Translations under genes and position numbers: made by a program | Source: Hamadaea sp. | GTDB taxonomy: Bacteria > Actinomycetota > Actinomycetes > Mycobacteriales > Micromonosporaceae | Direction of reading: 5' to 3' | Assembly: GCF_013362815.1 (NCBI RefSeq) | Contig: NZ_JABFVK010000013.1 | Location: 372,001-436,000, forward strand | DNA: 64,000 bases | The notes under the pieces: generated by a model | Database searches by the model: none | Seen by the model: only the letters and a program-made list of their open reading frames with translations | What the model was told of the DNA's origin: nothing | Part shown: in pieces, positions 55,315 through 64,000 of the stretch | Position numbering within the stretch: position 1 is the first letter of the stretch | Layout: each line of letters starts with the position of its first letter

Positions 55315-55995
55315 TCAGCGTTCGGCCGAGCTCAGGCGATGGCGAAGCCAGCGCAGGGCCAGGTCGGTGGCCAGATGTCGCTCGCTCGGGTCATCCAGCG
55401 GCCGAGCCGACGCGATGACGTCGAGCAGGACCGGGCAGCGCAGACGTCGTTGTGCCACGCGGTTGGCATCGAGGAGTTGAGTGTCGGAGACGCCCGCCAC
55501 CAGCAGCGTCGGGGCGCGCACGGCGCGAAGGCGCTCGGGCGCGAGTGCGACCTGGCCGTTCACCGAGACGATGGCCGCAACGTCGGCTCCCGGCTCCCCG
55601 GCGGCCCACAAGGCTGCGGCCGCGCCGGATCCGGTTCCACACCATCCGATGGGCGTCGCCGCCGACCAATGCCGACGGCGCAGCCATTGGTCGGCGGCGG
55701 CCAAGCGGGTGGCCATGAGTTCGATGTCGTGTGCAGGCGCGCGTTCCAGATCCTCAGCCGGCGTCAGCAGATCGAGTAGGACCGTTCCCAGCCCGGCGTC
55801 GTTGAAGCGTCGTGCCGCCAGGACGTTGCCGGCGTCGTACCGTCCGCCGGAGGACGCGAGCGCGAAGATCACCAGGCCGTCGGGCGGCAGCGGAGTGAAA
55901 AGATCGCCTGTCAGTGTCACGCCGCACACGTCGATCGTGAGCGACGAGCGCAGCCGAGCCGGACTGTCCGGAACCGCCGTACGCACACTAGTCAT
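55315..55995 (-). CDS. alpha/beta hydrolase (dienelactone hydrolase-like), nucleophile Ser possibly missing
   Basis: A 226-residue alpha/beta hydrolase related to the hydrolase part of Rv0571c/Rv2030c-type proteins (family link from memory). 'GLVIFALASSGGRYDAGNVLAARRFNDAGLGTVLLDLL' is the oxyanion-side region. The nucleophile elbow, normally G-A-S-T-G here, reads G-T-G-S-G (about 125), so the serine position appears to be Gly with Ser one residue later. The His/Asp region near 195 ('SERHLATD') is present. ATG 55995 with GGGAGA upstream. A non-catalytic or altered enzyme is possible. Confidence 0.78.
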   Translation of the reverse strand: MTSVRTAVPDSPARLRSSLTIDVCGVTLTGDLFTPLPPDGLVIFALASSGGRYDAGNVLAARRFNDAGLGTVLLDLLTPAEDLERAPAHDIELMATRLAAADQWLRRRHWSAATPIGWCGTGSGAAAALWAAGEPGADVAAIVSVNGQVALAPERLRAVRAPTLLVAGVSDTQLLDANRVAQRRLRCPVLLDVIASARPLDDPSERHLATDLALRWLRHRLSSAER

Positions 55996-56177
55996 CGCTG
56001 TCTCCCGGAACATCGGTTTGGTCGCCTCCAGCACATCGCGGAAAGCCGAGCCCGCACAGTGTCGGCAGTCCCGCCGAGGACCCGCCGAAGGTCCCGACCG
56101 GCCGGATGCCCCCTGCGCCCCTGGATGCACACGCGCCCCAACCGTGCGCGTGACCCGGCCGGTCGGGCTCCGCCGGC

Positions 56178-56191
56178 GGGACTTTCGTCCC
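56178..56191 (+). promoter_or_regulatory. DosR-like box, perfect
   Basis: GGGAC-TTTC-GTCCC matches all ten defining bases, 70 bases before the GTG of the beta-CASP gene. A start near 56227 would leave a 35-base leader. Confidence 0.72.
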
Positions 56192-56261
56192 GATCGCCAG
56201 GTCTGCCGCCTGGTGCGCCGGGGGACACGGCTCGGCGAGCCTGTAGGTGGAGGTGGCCATC

Positions 56262-57629
56262 GTGTACGTGACCTTCTTGGGCGCCGCCGGTACCGTGACC
56301 GGCAGCCGGTTTCTGGTGGAGCAGGGCGAGACCCAGCTCCTGGTCGACTGCGGGATGTTTCAGGGCGAGCGTGAGTTGCGCCGGCGCAACTGGGACGCGT
56401 TTCCCATCGCGCCCAGCGGGCTGGCGGCCGTCGTGGTGAGCCATGCGCATCTGGATCACATCGGCTGGTTGCCGCGGCTGGTCGCCGAGGGGTTCACCGG
56501 GTCGGTGCTGCTCACCCCGGACACCGGGCGGCTCGGCTCGATCGTGCTGAGAGACGCGGCTCACTTGCAGGAGGAGGATGCCGAGTACGCGCGGCGAGCC
56601 GGGTATTCCAAGCATCGTCCGCCGCTTCCGCTGTTCGACTCGGCCGCCGCCGAGAAGGCGATCGCGTTGTTCCGGCCGATCGATCACGGTCGGCGTACGC
56701 AGGTAGCCCCAGGCGTCGATGTCATGCTGCGCCGAGCCGGTCACATCCTCGGGTCGGCGACCATCGAGGTTCGGGCCGGCGGACGATCGGTGGTGTTCAG
56801 CGGCGACCTCGGCAACCCGGATCATCCACTGCTCCGGCCACCGGAACCGCCCCCAGCGGCCGACGCGATCGTCGTCGAGTCGACCTACGGTGATCGAGAC
56901 CGCCCGCCACGCGACCTCGGCGACTTCGCGGCCGCATTGACCAAGACGCTCGGTCGAGGCGGAGTGGTGCTCATCCCCGCGTTCGCCGTGGACCGCACCG
57001 CAGTCCTGCTCACCGAGCTGCGCTCGCTCATGCTCAGCGGCCGGATCCCGAATGCGCCGATCTATGTGGACAGCCCGATGGCGTTGGCCGCGCTGGACGT
57101 GTATCGCCGGGCGCTCACGAACGGCGGGCCACAGATGAGGCCTCAACCGGCAACCGGTGACCCGTTCGAGACGGGCACGCTCCACGCGTGCCGGACCGTG
57201 GACGAGTCCAAGGCACTCAACGAGACGCGGATGCCGTGCATCATCATCTCGGCGTCCGGCATGGCGACCGGCGGCCGGGTCGTCCATCACCTCGCCGGGC
57301 TGGCGCCCGATCCGCGCAACCTGATCGCCCTGGTCGGCTTCCAGGTCGCCGGCACCCGCGGCCGGGCGCTGCTGGACGGCGCGCATGTCATCAAAGCCCA
57401 TGGCCGCTACATCCCGGTGCGGGCGCAGGTCGAGGGCTTCGACGAGTTCTCGTGCCACGCCGACGCCGACGAACTCCTCGCGTGGCTGGCCGCCGCGCCG
57501 CGACCGCCGCAAACCTGCTTCGCCGTCCATGGTGAGGTTCATGCGGCTCAGGAGCTGGCCTCCCGAGTGGACCAGGAGCTGGGCTGGTGCGCAGTCGTGC
57601 CGCGGCCGGGCGAGCGGGTCCGGATCTGA
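56262..57629 (+). CDS. beta-CASP metallo-beta-lactamase-fold ribonuclease
   Basis: A 455-residue RNA-processing nuclease of the CPSF-73/YSH1-like bacterial group. Motif 1 Asp in 'LLVDCGMFQG', motif 2 HxHxDH in 'VSHAHLDHIG' (about 62-67), motif 3 His in 'RRAGHILGSA' (about 160), motif 4 Asp in 'FSGDLGN', then the beta-CASP insert and the C-terminal 'FDEFSCHADADELL' and 'VHGE' motifs. The GTG at 56262 is eight bases after GGAGG, better than the GTG at 56247. A perfect box lies upstream, so RNA turnover may be retuned in the dormant state (inference). Confidence 0.93.
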   Translation: MYVTFLGAAGTVTGSRFLVEQGETQLLVDCGMFQGERELRRRNWDAFPIAPSGLAAVVVSHAHLDHIGWLPRLVAEGFTGSVLLTPDTGRLGSIVLRDAAHLQEEDAEYARRAGYSKHRPPLPLFDSAAAEKAIALFRPIDHGRRTQVAPGVDVMLRRAGHILGSATIEVRAGGRSVVFSGDLGNPDHPLLRPPEPPPAADAIVVESTYGDRDRPPRDLGDFAAALTKTLGRGGVVLIPAFAVDRTAVLLTELRSLMLSGRIPNAPIYVDSPMALAALDVYRRALTNGGPQMRPQPATGDPFETGTLHACRTVDESKALNETRMPCIIISASGMATGGRVVHHLAGLAPDPRNLIALVGFQVAGTRGRALLDGAHVIKAHGRYIPVRAQVEGFDEFSCHADADELLAWLAAAPRPPQTCFAVHGEVHAAQELASRVDQELGWCAVVPRPGERVRI

Positions 57630-57649
57630 CGCGGCCAGGGGATCCCGGT

Positions 57650-60256
57650 TCATTCACGGCGTGTCCGGCGTGCGCGTACCGTCTTCGCGATCGCGTCCGC
57701 GGCCAGCACGGCGGGTATCGCGAGCGAGGCCATCGCCCAACCGAGCGCGCTCGGCCAGGATCCGCCGAGCAGCTCCGCGACCCACGGCACGCCGAGGAAG
57801 CCGACCAGCAGCACCAATTCGACCCCGATCGCCCCCAGCAGCAACGGATTGTGTCCCCGATCCAGCCGCCAGGGCGGGCGACTCTCACTGCGGCAGGCCA
57901 GCGCGTTCGCCAGCTGGCCCAGCACGATCGCCGCGAAGGCGGTGCCGGAGGCGACCGTCTGGAGCTCGGTCGGTGGCGTCTGCCCCCAGCGCCAGCCACC
58001 GGCCAGCAGGACCACGGCGAACGCCGCCATGGAGGTGAGCACCTCCGTCGGCCCGAGTACGCCGAAGGACCGGATCAGAACCTTGCGATCGAGCAGGCGG
58101 CCCTGGCTGGCTCCTCGGCGGAGGGCCCGGCGCCCCGGCGGCTCCGCGCCCAGCGCCAGTGCCGGCAGCAGGTCGGTGCCGATGTCCAGCGCGAGCACCT
58201 GCAGAACACCGATCGCCAGCGGGAACATGCCACCGGTCAAGGCCCACAGCACGAACGGCGCCAGTTCCGCCACATTGTCCGTCAGATGGTAGGTGAGGAA
58301 CCGGCGGAGGTTGGCGAAGGTTGCCCGGCCCAGCTCGACCGCGGCCACGATGGTGCCGAAGTGGTCGTCGAGCAGCACCAGGTCAGCAGCCTCGCGGGCG
58401 ACGTCGGTCCCAGTGGCGCCCATCGCGACACCGATGTCGGCGACCCTGAGGGCTGGGGCGTCGTTGACCCCGTCGCCGGTCATCGCCACGACATGACCCC
58501 GGCCTTGCAGCGCCTGGGTGATCCGCAGCTTGTCCTCGGGGCGTACGCGGGCGACCACGACCCCGTCGCGGTCGAGCAGTTCCGCCAAGGCCCGTTCGTC
58601 GGCGGGCAGATCGGCTCCCGTGAGCACGAGCCCGTCCGAGCCGAGCAGGCCCACGTGGTCGGCGACAGCACGGGCCGTACCCGGATGATCGCCGGTGATC
58701 ATTGCGATCCGGATGCCGGCCGTCCGGCATTCCGCGATCGCCTCGGCGACGTCGCTGCGCGGCGGATCCAGCAAACCCACCACCCCGAGCAGCGTCAGTT
58801 TCGCCTCGGCGGTCTCCGGCGCGTTCACCGGTCCAGACAAGGCGCGCGCCGCCACTGCCAGCGTACGCAAACCCCGGCGGTTCATTTCGGCGGCCGCCAG
58901 ACCGGCCTGTTCAAGGGGCTGGCCGGCCGAACAGCGCGCCAGGACCGCTTCGGGCGCACCCTTGACGTAGAGCTCCGTACCCGCGACGGCCGATGCCAGT
59001 AGACGGCGGTGATCGAACGGATACCGCTGGATGGTCGGCTCATTGAGCTTCTGGGTCGACAGGTCGATCCCGGCTCGCGCCGCCAGGACGTAGAGCGCGA
59101 CCTCCGTCGGATCTCCAGCGGGCACCAGCCGCCCGTCGATCCGCCGGAGGTGACCGGTTGACGCCCGCGCTGCCGCGTACGCCAAGCGGCGTACGGCCGC
59201 CATCACGGGGATGTCTGCGGAGATGTCACCGACGGGTTCGTAGCCCACGCCGGCGACCCGGGCGACGCCGATCGGCGTCCACACCTCTACGGCTGACATC
59301 TCATTGCGAGTGAGGGTGCCGGTCTTGTCGGTGCAGATGAAGGTGACCGAGCCGAGCGTTTCGACCGACTCCAGCCGTTTGACCAGCGCCTTGCGCTCGG
59401 CCATCCGGCGGGCGCCCCACGCGAGCGACAACGTGACGGTCGGCAGCAGTCCTTCCGGCACTAATGCGACGGTGACCCCCAATGCGAGCAGGAAGCCGTC
59501 CATGGGCGCCATCCCCAGCAGGACGGCAAGTGCGAAGAAGACGATTCCGGCGACGACGGCCACTGCCGCGATGACGCGGACCACCGTGTTCAGCCGTAGA
59601 GCCAATGGGCTCGGGGGACGGCGGGTGCGGCGGGTCAGTGCCGCGATCCCGGCCAGCCGGGTTTGGCTGCCCGTCGCGACGACTTCTGCCTCACCGGCTC
59701 CTTCGACGATGAAGGTGCCGGCGTACATCAGCGCCGACTCCGCATCGGCCGGGTTCACCCGGCGAGGGACGCTCTCCCCGGTCAAGGTGGACTCGTCGAC
59801 GGACAAGCCGTGCCCGGCATACGTCCGCATGTCGGCGCTGACTTGGTCTCCGGCCTCCAACAGGACGATGTCGCCCGGAACCAGGTCGATCGCCGGGACC
59901 GGCTGCCGGCGGCCGTCCCGGCGAACCGCGACGGACACCGGCAACAGGTCGCGTAGCCGGTCGGCGGCTCGATCGGCTCGATATTCCTGGATGAAGGCGA
60001 AGATCCCGTTGACGACGATGACCAGCGCGATCGCCACCGACAGCTGGGGCAAGCCGGCCAGCCACGCCAGACCCACGGCCGCCCAGAGCAGCAGGGCGAA
60101 GAAGTGGACGACCTGCTTGATCAGGAGAAGCGGCGCCGACGGGCGACGCGCGGTCGGCAGAGAGTTGGCGCCGGTCTCGGCCAGTCTTTCAGCGGCCTCG
60201 GCGGAGCTGAGTCCTTTCCGATCGCCCATCACGGCTGGCGCGACGACAACGCTCAC
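57650..60256 (-). CDS. P2-type cation-transporting ATPase (CtpF-like)
   Basis: An 868-residue P2A-like ATPase. N-terminal cation ATPase domain ('LSSAEAAERLAETGANSLP'), actuator 'VDESTLTGESVPR', phosphorylation motif 'CTDKTGTLTRNEMSAVE' (about 327), hinge 'MTGDGVNDAPALRVADIGVAMG' (about 600) and C-terminal membrane domain. It resembles mycobacterial CtpF, a DosR-regulated Ca2+-type pump. Several in-frame GTG/ATG starts exist between 60271 and 60229; I chose 60256 for its AAGG. It shares a box with the divergent ABC ATPase gene. Confidence 0.9.
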   Translation of the reverse strand: MSVVVAPAVMGDRKGLSSAEAAERLAETGANSLPTARRPSAPLLLIKQVVHFFALLLWAAVGLAWLAGLPQLSVAIALVIVVNGIFAFIQEYRADRAADRLRDLLPVSVAVRRDGRRQPVPAIDLVPGDIVLLEAGDQVSADMRTYAGHGLSVDESTLTGESVPRRVNPADAESALMYAGTFIVEGAGEAEVVATGSQTRLAGIAALTRRTRRPPSPLALRLNTVVRVIAAVAVVAGIVFFALAVLLGMAPMDGFLLALGVTVALVPEGLLPTVTLSLAWGARRMAERKALVKRLESVETLGSVTFICTDKTGTLTRNEMSAVEVWTPIGVARVAGVGYEPVGDISADIPVMAAVRRLAYAAARASTGHLRRIDGRLVPAGDPTEVALYVLAARAGIDLSTQKLNEPTIQRYPFDHRRLLASAVAGTELYVKGAPEAVLARCSAGQPLEQAGLAAAEMNRRGLRTLAVAARALSGPVNAPETAEAKLTLLGVVGLLDPPRSDVAEAIAECRTAGIRIAMITGDHPGTARAVADHVGLLGSDGLVLTGADLPADERALAELLDRDGVVVARVRPEDKLRITQALQGRGHVVAMTGDGVNDAPALRVADIGVAMGATGTDVAREAADLVLLDDHFGTIVAAVELGRATFANLRRFLTYHLTDNVAELAPFVLWALTGGMFPLAIGVLQVLALDIGTDLLPALALGAEPPGRRALRRGASQGRLLDRKVLIRSFGVLGPTEVLTSMAAFAVVLLAGGWRWGQTPPTELQTVASGTAFAAIVLGQLANALACRSESRPPWRLDRGHNPLLLGAIGVELVLLVGFLGVPWVAELLGGSWPSALGWAMASLAIPAVLAADAIAKTVRARRTRRE

Positions 60257-60314
60257 TCTCTGACCTTGCACAGCGGTTCACCCGATCGGACAGTGCCGAC
60301 CTGCCGTCTCTGCC

Positions 60315-60328
60315 CGGACCTTGGACCC
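60315..60328. promoter_or_regulatory. DosR-like box between cation ATPase and ABC ATPase
   Basis: CGGAC-CTTG-GACCC matches eight of ten defining bases. For the minus-strand ATPase a start near 60279 would leave a short leader. Confidence 0.4.
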
Positions 60329-60429
60329 TGGGCGGAACCCGACAACGGGCGCAGGCTGGTCGATGTCCCCCCCGCGTGACGGTCACCCCTCGGCACGCGG
60401 TTGCCTTCGACAGCCGTGAGGTGATCCCG

Positions 60430-61629
<1,200 letters not shown>

Positions 61630-61682
61630 TCACAGGCCCGCGCACCCTGTCACCTCACGTCGGCCGGGTCGATTGTGAAGGC

Positions 61683-62567
61683 ATGAACACTCTGTATGCC
61701 ACACGTCCGGTCGTCGTCGGCGTCGACGGATCGCCGTCGAGCCTGGCGGCTGTCGCCTTCGCGGCCCGGGACGCCGTATGGCGGGGTGTGCCGCTCCGTC
61801 TGGTGTATGCGCACGAGTCACCGCTGTACGGATATCTGCCGGTCGGCATGGTGTCGTACTCCATCGCCGAGGCCGAGCATTTCCAGGAACAGGTCGCCAA
61901 GCTGCTCGCCGACACGGTCGAGCGGATTCAGCGACAGTACCCGGCGTTGACCGCAGTCGAATCGAAGGAGATCGCCGGAGTTCCCGCGGGCGTCCTGATC
62001 GAAGAATCGCGTAAGGCCGCCCTGACGGTCGTCGGCTCACGCGGGGTCGGCGGCTTCACGGAACTGCTGCTGGGCTCGGTGTCTGCCCAGGTCGCCGCGC
62101 ACGCCCACGGCCCCGTGGTCGTGGTCCGCCCGCCGGAGAGCGACGTCGAACCTGGACCAGAACAGCCGCCGCCTTCCGCCGGCCCCGAAGCACCCGTCCT
62201 AGTGGGGTACGACGAATCGGTTGCCGCGCGCGCGGCGCTGGTCTTCGCCGTCGACGAGGCCCGCCGCCGTGACGCTCCGCTGATCGTCATGAACGCGTGC
62301 GTGCCCAGCGAGCAGACCGATGCTGCGAAGATGCTCGCGAACGCCGTCGCCGCGTACGCAGAAGGCGGCATCACGGTGCAGACTCGGGTGAAGGTCACCG
62401 GCAACGTCGAAAAGGCGATGGTCGACGCCTCGGCCGACGCGGCATTGACGGTCGTTGGATGCCGGGGCCGCGGTGGCTTCGCGGGGCTGCTGCTCGGCTC
62501 GGTCAGCCGCGCACTGGTTCATCACGCCCACCACCCGGTCGCCGTGATCCACCCGTCCGAAGACTGA
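61683..62567 (+). CDS. tandem universal stress protein
   Basis: A 294-residue two-domain USP with 'VVVGVDGSPSSLAAVAFAARDA'. Domain 1 has an intact loop (GSRG...9...GS at about 117); domain 2 has GCRG...9...GS ('GCRGRGGFAGLLLGS', about 260). Fourth two-domain USP of the window. GAAGG precedes ATG 61683 closely. Confidence 0.93.
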   Translation: MNTLYATRPVVVGVDGSPSSLAAVAFAARDAVWRGVPLRLVYAHESPLYGYLPVGMVSYSIAEAEHFQEQVAKLLADTVERIQRQYPALTAVESKEIAGVPAGVLIEESRKAALTVVGSRGVGGFTELLLGSVSAQVAAHAHGPVVVVRPPESDVEPGPEQPPPSAGPEAPVLVGYDESVAARAALVFAVDEARRRDAPLIVMNACVPSEQTDAAKMLANAVAAYAEGGITVQTRVKVTGNVEKAMVDASADAALTVVGCRGRGGFAGLLLGSVSRALVHHAHHPVAVIHPSED

Positions 62568-62617
62568 CCGGGTCCCAGTGACTGTCGGGGGTTCAGCGCG
62601 CCGACCGAGCGCATTCG

Positions 62618-63616
62618 TCAGCGCACGATCGTGATCACCTCGCTGCAGGGGCGGCGAGCTGTCGGCCGGAGTTCTCCGCCACTCGCGTTCAGCCCGAACC
62701 GCACGGTCAGCTGCGGAAACTCCGCGGGGGCGACGACTGCGCGAAGCAGCGCTCTGGCCCCGGGCACCTCGACGACCTCACTCAACACCGATGAGGCGAT
62801 GCCCAGCGTCGTTGCTGTCAACAACATGGCGCTGACCGCTTCGCCGGTGCGTAACCAGTCCCATCGGGTGTCGGTGTCTGTGGCCAGGGCGAGATAGGTC
62901 GTGTACCGGTCGTCACCCGGCCCAGGCTCCAGCAGCGGTACGCTGTCCGGCGCGAAGTCGCGCACCGGGACAGGACGAGGCACCTGCGGCACCGCCGCTG
63001 TGGGTGGAACGCCGTCGCGCTGAGCGGGATCTCGATACGTGGTCCAGGCCGCCATCTCCTCGCGGTAGGAATCGCTCTTGGCGTGAATGTGAGCCGCCGC
63101 CTGCGCGGCGTGTCCCAGTAGGCCGATTTCCGCGGGATCGAAAACATGGGTGCTTACCTCGAACGGCACCGCCGACTGGCGCAGCAGGTCGACTATCGCG
63201 TCCGGCAGCGGCCGGATTCCCCGGAAGGGCCGGCGATCGGTGCGCCGGATGCGTAGGGCGTGATGCATTCTCATGTCCTCGGCACTGACCCGCCGCGAGC
63301 CGGTCAACACCAGCCGTGCCAGCAGGGCGGGATCCGACGGGTCGTCGACTCGTTCGATGGTCGCCGCTGCCCCCAATGCCGCGAGAGCCACGGAGGCGTG
63401 ATGCAGCAACGCCCCGCAACTCGTCACCATCAGTTGGCCGTGCGGGTCCGCGACCGGCAGCTGCCGTGACTGGTCGCACCGCAACTCGAGGACATCGCCG
63501 TCGATGCGCCACAGCCACGGCTGCGAGTTCGCGATCGACGGCGCACGACATGCCACGCAAGCTACTTCGAAGAGCAGGTCCTGCGGCGAGATCGTCATCG
63601 GCTCGGCGCCGAGCAT
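62618..63616 (-). CDS. Acg-like nitroreductase family protein
   Basis: A protein of about 332 residues resembling mycobacterial Acg/Rv2032 (two nitroreductase-like halves, one FMN). 'FEVACVACRAPSIANSQPWLWRI' is the FMN-contacting N-terminus, 'HHALRIRRTDRRPFRG' begins the second half and 'WDWLRTGEAVSAMLLTATTLGIASSVLSEVVEVPGAR' matches the family. Acg proteins are DosR-induced and thought to sequester flavin. Starts at 63616 and 63598 are both possible. No convincing box precedes it. Confidence 0.85.
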   Translation of the reverse strand: MLGAEPMTISPQDLLFEVACVACRAPSIANSQPWLWRIDGDVLELRCDQSRQLPVADPHGQLMVTSCGALLHHASVALAALGAAATIERVDDPSDPALLARLVLTGSRRVSAEDMRMHHALRIRRTDRRPFRGIRPLPDAIVDLLRQSAVPFEVSTHVFDPAEIGLLGHAAQAAAHIHAKSDSYREEMAAWTTYRDPAQRDGVPPTAAVPQVPRPVPVRDFAPDSVPLLEPGPGDDRYTTYLALATDTDTRWDWLRTGEAVSAMLLTATTLGIASSVLSEVVEVPGARALLRAVVAPAEFPQLTVRFGLNASGGELRPTARRPCSEVITIVR

Positions 63617-63831
63617 GTCAACTCCAGCGGATGAACTGTGTCGCTGGCAATCCGCGACGTTTGCCAAATGATACGCGAATCATAATAAACGGCTCCAGGC
63701 GCGATGTATCTGACTTTCGCCTCCTTGAATACGACAATTGGCAGCTGAGGGCGCCGGATCAGCGGCTAACCTCGCGTCTGCTCGGCGGTAAGTCGCCTTA
63801 GCGGGACGCTGTTGTATTGCTCAAGAGGCTG

Positions 63832-64000
63832 TCAAGACCAGGTGATCACTTGCCGACGTTCGAGGATGCGGGATTGGAGCGCGTCGGAGTCGATGTCCTG
63901 CACATCGATCTGCTTGGCGAGGGCCTGTACCGCGGCGACTGCGGCGGATTCGGCCAGTACGCAGAACACGGGCTCCATCCGGGTGGCGGCGTAGCCGACG
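63832..64000 (-). CDS. FAD-dependent oxidoreductase, C-terminal end only
   Basis: The last 56 codons of a gene that starts beyond the right edge. 'VGYAATRMEPVFCVLAESAAVAAVQALAKQ' matches the C-terminus of FAD-dependent oxidoreductases of the xanthan-lyase/COG-type secreted group. Family placement rests on this short segment. Confidence 0.55.
   Translation of the reverse strand, partial: VGYAATRMEPVFCVLAESAAVAAVQALAKQIDVQDIDSDALQSRILERRQVITWS

Noticed and set aside
63661-63831. Possible promoter/box upstream of the Acg-like gene
   Set aside because: A locally A+T-rich stretch is present, but the best box-like match has only six of ten bases.

Overview
The window is very G+C-rich, has strong third-position G/C, uses GTG/TTG starts freely and is rich in GTACGC words. 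Gene content (ECF41 sigma factor, F420-type nitroreductases, WS/DGAT, MsiK-like ATPase, many universal stress proteins) points to a filamentous actinobacterium, most likely Micromonosporaceae; that placement is inference. No rRNA, tRNA, CRISPR array or insertion sequence was recognised.

Layout. 1-11.7 kb is ordinary accessory chromosome: the 5' part of a large secreted protein, a GH31 glycosidase, a NarL-type two-component pair, a methyltransferase, a GNAT enzyme, a small secreted protein, an ECF41 sigma factor with its epimerase partner, and a membrane protein. 11.8-20.3 kb is one tightly coupled operon: a group 3b-like [NiFe] hydrogenase (four subunits, protease, HypC), then an EamA transporter, an unknown protein, a cyclic-nucleotide-binding-domain protein, a flavodoxin-like protein and an Rv2629-like baeRF protein. 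20.3-29.3 kb holds stress genes and an extracytoplasmic flavin electron-transfer set (ferric-reductase-like protein, FMN-binding lipid-side protein, ApbE), flanked by two regulators with nearly the same winged-helix domain; one of these is a STAS-HATPase-winged-helix fusion broken by an 11-bp tandem duplication. 29.5-39.4 kb carries F420-type reductases, universal stress proteins, a cryptic two-gene operon behind three tandem boxes, and pyruvate:ferredoxin oxidoreductase coupled to a DHODH-like gene. 40-50 kb holds an OmpR two-component pair, a P-type ATPase fused to hemerythrin, a CstR-type persulfide-detoxification module with clear operators, and a Mg2+ ATPase. 50.2-63.6 kb holds WS/DGAT, more F420/OsmC/USP genes, a beta-CASP nuclease, a second cation ATPase, an orphan sugar-ABC ATPase and an Acg-like nitroreductase. 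The right edge clips an FAD-dependent oxidoreductase.

Main reading. From 11.8 to 61.6 kb, intergenic regions repeatedly contain a 14-bp palindrome close to GGGAC-YTTS-GTCCC, matching the mycobacterial DosR/DevR box. Three copies are perfect and three have one mismatch; the other eleven have two mismatches and are weak individually. The genes behind them (USPs, WS/DGAT, P-type ATPase, nitroreductases, hydrogenase, PFOR, Rv2629-like) match the functional content of a dormancy regulon. I infer a DosR-type hypoxia/redox island whose regulator lies outside the window. Metabolically it would combine fermentative electron disposal (PFOR, hydrogenase, flavodoxins), cation pumping, sulfide/persulfide handling and lipid storage.
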